Virus record (IMG/VR): IMGVR_UViG_3300035703_000285
Location: 1-33,430 of that record
DNA from: a virus
Length of the DNA: 33,430 bases
Strand: one strand, 5' to 3'
Positions 29,447 to 33,430 of the stretch are shown here, one piece after another. Under the pieces are notes generated by a model, which had not been told where the DNA came from, ran no database searches, and worked only from the letters and a program-made list of their open reading frames with translations. How positions within the stretch are numbered: the first letter of the stretch is position 1; every line of letters begins with the position of its first letter. A program made the translations under genes and the position numbers.

Positions 29447-30894
29447 TTGAATAGTGGTTGGCCGTGATCGTTTTTGAGTTCCTGCAAAAAGAAAAAGTAC
29501 CCCATGCGGTATCCGCACAAATTTAGCAATTTCTTTGCGGTTTGTTTGTCCTTGATGATGTTGTGCAACACCCAGTGTAGCTTGATTTTCTTTAGCTTAA
29601 TCAATGCCGCCACCTCTTCCAATGTTGCCTGTTTTGCCATGTTGCGGTAGTCGATTGGTGTGTAGCTTCCGTTGATTTGCAATATGACTTCCTCACCCAT
29701 CTCACCGACTTTGACTGGCGCGACGTAGCCGCACGCAGGACATTCTGCCAATGCGGATAGCATGATGTACCCGCACTTCCGGCAGTTCTTCTGCGGCGCG
29801 ACGCCTTTGCTTTTCTTAGCTTTTTTCTCCAGCATCCAAACGCGGTCAAACTCCCACGCCTTGTGCTGCTCCCTGTTGTTGCCAAAGTCCAGTATGGTAA
29901 ACTCCTTCTTGGTCTGCGTCACCCGGCTGCCTCTTCCGCACATCTGCAAGTATAGCGGCAGTGACTTTGTCGCCCGGTAGAGGATTACGACTTCGACGTT
30001 TGGATCATCGAAGCCAGTTGTTAAAATGCCACAGTTGCACAGGATGCCGTTTGCACTTGCCTTAAACCACGCCAGCACCTCCTGTCGTTCATCAGGCTTC
30101 ATCGTGCTATCCAAGTGCCTCGCTGGCAATCCTGCGCTTTGCAGTTCGTCGCATAGCTCTTTGCTCGACGCAATACTTGGCGCAAATGCCAGCGCCTTCT
30201 TGCCAGTGCAGTAAAGGAGGTAGTTCGTTATCACTCCGCGAAAGACCTTCTGCTTGCTGTACGCCGCCCCCAGTTGCGCCGCGTCGTAGTCGCCGTTGTA
30301 GGTTCGCACTCCTGTCAAATCTACTGGCACGCTGTACGTCGTTGGCGTGGCGAGGTAGCCGTCGTCTATCAACTCGCGGATGGTCACAGGATCGACGATT
30401 TTCGTGTAGAATTCCTTGAGCGCCTTTTGGTTGCCTTCGCGATGCGGCGTTGCTGTCGCACCTATGACCGTTGCTTTATCCGGTATGTAGGCAAAGAGTT
30501 TGTCAAAGCTGCCTTTGTGCGCCTCGTCGATGATTACGAGGTCGATGTCCTGCATCATCTTTTCGTATTCTGCCTTTCCCATCCTGCGATTCAATGATTC
30601 TATCATCGCAATGTAGCATGTTGATGGTTGCAGCTTTGCTTTGCCTTGCTTGATGGCTATTGGTGAAACGTCAAAGCGCGTCAGTGCGCCGTCGGTTTGC
30701 GTCAGCAGTTCGACGCGGTCAGTAACGATCAGCACCTTCTTTCCTTTGCTTAGCGCAGATTGCACCATAGCGCTAAACATGACGGTCTTGCCGGCACCTG
30801 TTGGCGCGCAGAGGATCACGCGCCTGTTGCCTTCCCCAATGGCAACGCGCAGTTGCTCAATGGCCTTTTGCTGATATGGTCGGAGTGTAGTCAC
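29359..30894 (-). CDS. DEAD/DEAH-box DNA helicase (superfamily 2), 511 aa
   Basis: The chosen start is GTG 30894, giving MTTLRPYQQKAIEQLRVAIG, the usual N-terminus of the family; ATG 30981 would translate a hairpin. Motif I is CAPTGAGKTV (Lys about 36), motif II DEAH (123-126), motif III TATP (147-150), motif VI QMCGRGSRV, all as in type III restriction/RecQ-like phage helicases. A C-terminal zinc ribbon (CRKCGY...CPACGY) follows, then a tail overlapping the VRR-NUC gene. It unwinds DNA during replication or recombination. Confidence 0.9.
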   Translation of the reverse strand: MTTLRPYQQKAIEQLRVAIGEGNRRVILCAPTGAGKTVMFSAMVQSALSKGKKVLIVTDRVELLTQTDGALTRFDVSPIAIKQGKAKLQPSTCYIAMIESLNRRMGKAEYEKMMQDIDLVIIDEAHKGSFDKLFAYIPDKATVIGATATPHREGNQKALKEFYTKIVDPVTIRELIDDGYLATPTTYSVPVDLTGVRTYNGDYDAAQLGAAYSKQKVFRGVITNYLLYCTGKKALAFAPSIASSKELCDELQSAGLPARHLDSTMKPDERQEVLAWFKASANGILCNCGILTTGFDDPNVEVVILYRATKSLPLYLQMCGRGSRVTQTKKEFTILDFGNNREQHKAWEFDRVWMLEKKAKKSKGVAPQKNCRKCGYIMLSALAECPACGYVAPVKVGEMGEEVILQINGSYTPIDYRNMAKQATLEEVAALIKLKKIKLHWVLHNIIKDKQTAKKLLNLCGYRMGYFFFLQELKNDHGQPLFKCLQNSDYNPSASSITGTTTKQSADYSLR

Positions 30895-30904
30895 TTGTAG
30901 TTGG

Positions 30905-31106
30905 TTTGTAGTAGGTTTTTTGCAAGATAAGTTACTACAAAAAAACGGCCTTTGCAATATCGTGAAGGGCGTTTTTTGCATTTGTAGTAAGTGTAGTAAG
31001 ACTTTTTTAATAAAAAGAGTGTATATTATATGATGACGATATGAATAATATTTACGCGCATATAGGGTTTCAAAAGTGCGTTTGTAGTAACTACATCTTA
31101 CTACAA
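30905..31106. repeat. Cluster of six TTGTAGTAA iterons, candidate origin or operator
   Basis: 9-mers TTGTAGTAA (or its complement TTACTACAA) occur at 30906-30914 (last base differs), 30932-30940 (reverse), 30982-30990, 30991-30999 (first base differs), 31082-31090 and 31098-31106 (reverse). The last two form an inverted pair seven bases apart, the reverse one covering the primase stop. The stretch 31001-31070 is very A/T-rich. Iterons plus an A/T-rich segment between primase and helicase genes fit a replication origin. The 9-mer is not the DnaA box consensus TTATCCACA. Confidence 0.65.
30940..30977. terminator. Hairpin with A- and T-runs, candidate bidirectional terminator
   Basis: Arms AAAAAACGGCCTT (30940-30952) and AAGGGCGTTTTTT (30965-30977) pair with a single mismatch, loop of 12. 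On either strand the GC core is followed by six T. On the minus strand it would end the primase transcript before the helicase GTG at 30894. It is flanked by inverted iterons, making an imperfect palindrome of about 59 bp. Confidence 0.6.
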
Positions 31107-33290
31107 AATCGGGGGAATGTACGTTTCCAAGTCGCTTGGGCATATTTGCCATTTTTTAATAGGACACTTACCTGCCTCCTCCCTGCGACTTTGCTGAATG
31201 TAGCCGAGTGCTTTCAGCTGCTGGCCAAGCTTATGGAGGCTCAACGACTGCCGTGAGTTCATGTCGATGTAGACTTTTATCTCGCTTGTGGTCATCCACT
31301 TTTGCACGTTTGTACTTGGTGGCTTGAAATACTTGACGATCAACTCTCGCTCCAAACTTGGCTGTTCATTGTCCATCGTGTTGTTGTTTAGATACGCCGT
31401 GTCTTGCGTATCCAAATACCATGCCTTCGGGTTTGCCTTCCACTCGTTGTAAAGCTCAACCCACAGGTCTATTTTGTCGATGGCTTCGTAGCTATCCCAG
31501 TCAATGCTAACCACGTCAATCGGCACGATACGTCTATTGCCGGTCGGATCGTTTATTATTTCGGCCTCGTTTGACGTGCCGCACAAGACTGCTATTCGTC
31601 GCAATTCTTCATGCACTTTGCCGTATGGCTTGCGGATTGTAAACGTCTGGCGGCTGGAAAGTTCTTTCAGCTTCTTCGCCTCCTGTTTGCTCTTTCCGCC
31701 AAATTCGTCATCGCACAGTATTATCTTCTTGCACATTAAAATCTCATCATCCTTTCCGGCATCGAGTTTTGATTCACCGTAATACGAGCGCAGTTCTTCG
31801 GGTAGCAGGTATCGGAAGAAATTGGTCTTGCCGATGCCTTGCGCTCCTGTCAGCACAAGGCAGATGACGGAGTAGTCGTAGTGCATGGATGCGACTACGC
31901 CATGTAGCCATTTTTTAAGAAAATTAGCGACGTAGAACGGATCATGACCTTTTGCGTGTATACAGTCCACCAACTGGATAAAGTTGCCTCTTGGTTGACG
32001 TGAGGCGTGTTTAGCGAAGAACTCCATGAATGGGTTGTAGCGCGATGTATTTTCACTATCGATAATGTCAAAGACCAGTTGCTTTTTCACCTTTGATCCG
32101 TAGGCGTGAACGGCTTGCAGGTATATTGTGTTCAGCTCTCGGTCGGTCACTGGATCTCCTGCTTTCTCGTAGTTGCGTGTTATTTCATTCATGCGAATGT
32201 TGATGCCTCCGATAAATGCTTTCAGCGCGTCGAGCATCTCATCGGCGCTTGGCTTTTCGATGTCTTTTTCTTCCAATGCGAAAGCCTGCGTCACGCGTTC
32301 TTCTACGTCTTCAAGGCCGTCTACTTCGGTCAGGTAGCTTATGGTTTCCTTTCGTGCGTCGTCTGTAGACCTGAAGCCACCAGCGACGCCAACGCGTGCG
32401 CGGTTAATGAGCGACATGCGTTCAATGCGCTTTGTCTGCTCGGTCTGCGTTTCTACGCCAGCGGCGCGCGCCATGTAAACGAGTGTCGCGAATGTTATCT
32501 CGCGTCGCGACGAGCGTTGCAACTCGGCGTATTTAGCGTCGCACTTCTGCGCGTTGTACTTGGCGCTCATCTGCGACAGTGTATGAAAGTGATCCAGTCC
32601 TTTTGGATCGTCTTTGTACTTGCTTATCAAGGCGCAGCCGACGCGATACCAGTCTTGATAGCCTTCGCATAGGTTTATGTTGCGACTTACGATTTGGGCG
32701 ATCATGTAGTCGCTATCTGATTCGTTGCCGACGTACTGCGCACGCACTGGCGCTGATGGCTTAGGTAGATAATCTTTGAAGCGTGCCGGCTTTTTCTCTG
32801 CGATGTATAGGTCAGGATCGTAGCTTACGTAGCGCAGGCGTGTCACGTCTTTACAGGCGCGGTCTACTATCAACTCATACCTGTCGGCGATGCGCTTTTC
32901 AAGGCCGAGGTATGCGTCGAGGTGTCTGTTTGGATCAATCGGGAAGATGGCGCAGTAGCCTTTTCCTCCAGCGCTTCGGAACATAGCGTATAGCAATGGA
33001 TCGTGTCGCAGCTTTGCCGCGCCTTCTTCGATGTTTGGGTTGTCCTGTTCATCAATATCCATGCATATAAAACCGCTATGCTGTATCAGCTGATCGGACT
33101 TGCGCGCTTTGAACTCTCCGCTTGTTGTGAATGCGGGTAATTTGTCTTTGGTTGTCTTGCCGGTTCGATATGCGAGGATGTGATCTTGCCAGCGGCCGTC
33201 TTTAATGTTGGCCAGCACGGTGTTTAGGTCGCCTGAATTTATCGGGGTTGTATTGCGGTGGCTATCAAAAATTGATACTTTAATGGACAT
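31101..33290 (-). CDS. Primase-helicase with BT4734-like N-terminus and VirE-type ATPase, 729 aa
   Basis: The start at 33290 (MSIKVSIFDSHRNTTPINSG) avoids reading through the leader hairpin, unlike the ATG at 33356. Residues about 30-200 resemble the BT4734/BF3469 N-terminal primase-like domain (HSGFICMDIDEQDNPN, RSAGGKGYCAIFPIDP). A PriCT-like segment follows (YQDWYRVGCALISKY). The VirE ATPase has Walker A GAQGIGKT (about 482-489), Walker B KIILCDDEF and GTSNEAEIINDPTGNRR as sensor. It probably primes and unwinds DNA for phage replication and is the first gene after the leader. Confidence 0.9.
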   Translation of the reverse strand: MSIKVSIFDSHRNTTPINSGDLNTVLANIKDGRWQDHILAYRTGKTTKDKLPAFTTSGEFKARKSDQLIQHSGFICMDIDEQDNPNIEEGAAKLRHDPLLYAMFRSAGGKGYCAIFPIDPNRHLDAYLGLEKRIADRYELIVDRACKDVTRLRYVSYDPDLYIAEKKPARFKDYLPKPSAPVRAQYVGNESDSDYMIAQIVSRNINLCEGYQDWYRVGCALISKYKDDPKGLDHFHTLSQMSAKYNAQKCDAKYAELQRSSRREITFATLVYMARAAGVETQTEQTKRIERMSLINRARVGVAGGFRSTDDARKETISYLTEVDGLEDVEERVTQAFALEEKDIEKPSADEMLDALKAFIGGINIRMNEITRNYEKAGDPVTDRELNTIYLQAVHAYGSKVKKQLVFDIIDSENTSRYNPFMEFFAKHASRQPRGNFIQLVDCIHAKGHDPFYVANFLKKWLHGVVASMHYDYSVICLVLTGAQGIGKTNFFRYLLPEELRSYYGESKLDAGKDDEILMCKKIILCDDEFGGKSKQEAKKLKELSSRQTFTIRKPYGKVHEELRRIAVLCGTSNEAEIINDPTGNRRIVPIDVVSIDWDSYEAIDKIDLWVELYNEWKANPKAWYLDTQDTAYLNNNTMDNEQPSLERELIVKYFKPPSTNVQKWMTTSEIKVYIDMNSRQSLSLHKLGQQLKALGYIQQSRREEAGKCPIKKWQICPSDLETYIPPIL

Positions 33291-33303
33291 GAAGATTGTT
33301 GAA

Positions 33304-33430
33304 TTTATTGGTAGAAAAAAACGCCCCGACTGGTCGTAGCAGTCGGGGCAGGCCAAGGTAGCGGCTTTGCTTACGTCTACCTGCGGCTACGACCTCGCTG
33401 GCAAACTCTAATACAAATATACAACATTAA
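33304..33430. repeat. Terminal direct repeat, copy 2, with the primase leader
   Basis: This is identical to bases 1-127. Within it, in minus-strand order, are the -7 box (33421-33414), the upstream complement of the hairpin loop (33394-33386) and the terminator hairpin with its T-run (33349-33315). The primase ATG follows at 33290. Confidence 0.95.

Noticed and set aside
30895-30981. 29-codon N-terminal extension of the helicase from ATG 30981
   Set aside because: It would be translated from the terminator-like hairpin and an iteron. Family members normally start at the LRPYQQKAI segment.
33291-33356. 22-residue extension of the primase from ATG 33356
   Set aside because: It is the translation of the leader terminator. 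The domain pattern begins at MSIKVSIF.
1-33430. CRISPR array, integrase or repressor genes
   Set aside because: No spaced direct repeats, recombinase motifs or Cro/CI-like genes were seen. The helix-turn-helix proteins present are the sigma-like and DnaA-like ones.

Overview
This is a complete, circular double-stranded DNA phage genome of about 33.3 kb. The first 127 bases are repeated exactly as the last 127, which fits a circular contig closed by an assembly overlap of k=127. The unique length is therefore about 33,303 bp and features 1-127 and 33304-33430 are the same locus. Every convincing gene is on the minus strand. A Bacteroidota host is suggested by promoter boxes of the TAnnTTTG type, A/C-rich leaders in place of Shine-Dalgarno sites, and families common in Bacteroidota phages (BT4734/VirE-type primase-helicase, DUF6712-like connector, XkdF-like protease). 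The 772-aa tail protein points to a siphovirus-like particle. No integrase, repressor or reverse transcriptase was seen.

Layout in the direction of transcription (falling coordinates). (1) 33290-28214, replication and early control: primase-helicase, an iteron/hairpin region that is a candidate origin, DEAD/DEAH helicase, VRR-NUC nuclease, DnaA-domain-IV-like protein, sigma-like factor. (2) 28281-25743: small genes, TerS, a MazG-like protein and a degenerate tRNA-like element. (3) 25739-22164: TerL, GT2 glycosyltransferase, methyltransferase, tail chaperones with a -1 frameshift, HK97-gp10-like protein. (4) 22167-14009: two large tail proteins, tape measure, protease, scaffold, major capsid protein and a probable tail tube protein, closed by a strong terminator at 13943-13978. 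(5) 13926-4723: GT4 glycosyltransferase, lectin-fold protein, portal, connectors, fibre-like protein, holin candidate, metallophosphoesterase, amidase endolysin and u-spanin. (6) 4542-124: a promoter followed by about 15 mostly tiny genes including an ERF annealing protein and an SSB-like protein. A terminator hairpin lies in the leader that leads back into the primase gene.

The most striking observation is in TerL. Its Walker A motif is split by 36 nt that carry an in-frame TGA and a 10-bp hairpin with a GCAA tetraloop, flanked by matched GGA codons. Hopping from the first GGA to the second would restore GGTSAGKT exactly. This is the arrangement of the T4 gene 60 translational bypass, here placed in an essential packaging ATPase. 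Further signals are a leader terminator whose loop is complementary to upstream RNA, a GATATTTA-N5-ATG motif before structural genes, an AACCAAACC-type motif before early genes, an iteron cluster, and several genes of 46-59 aa coupled by ATGA overlaps.
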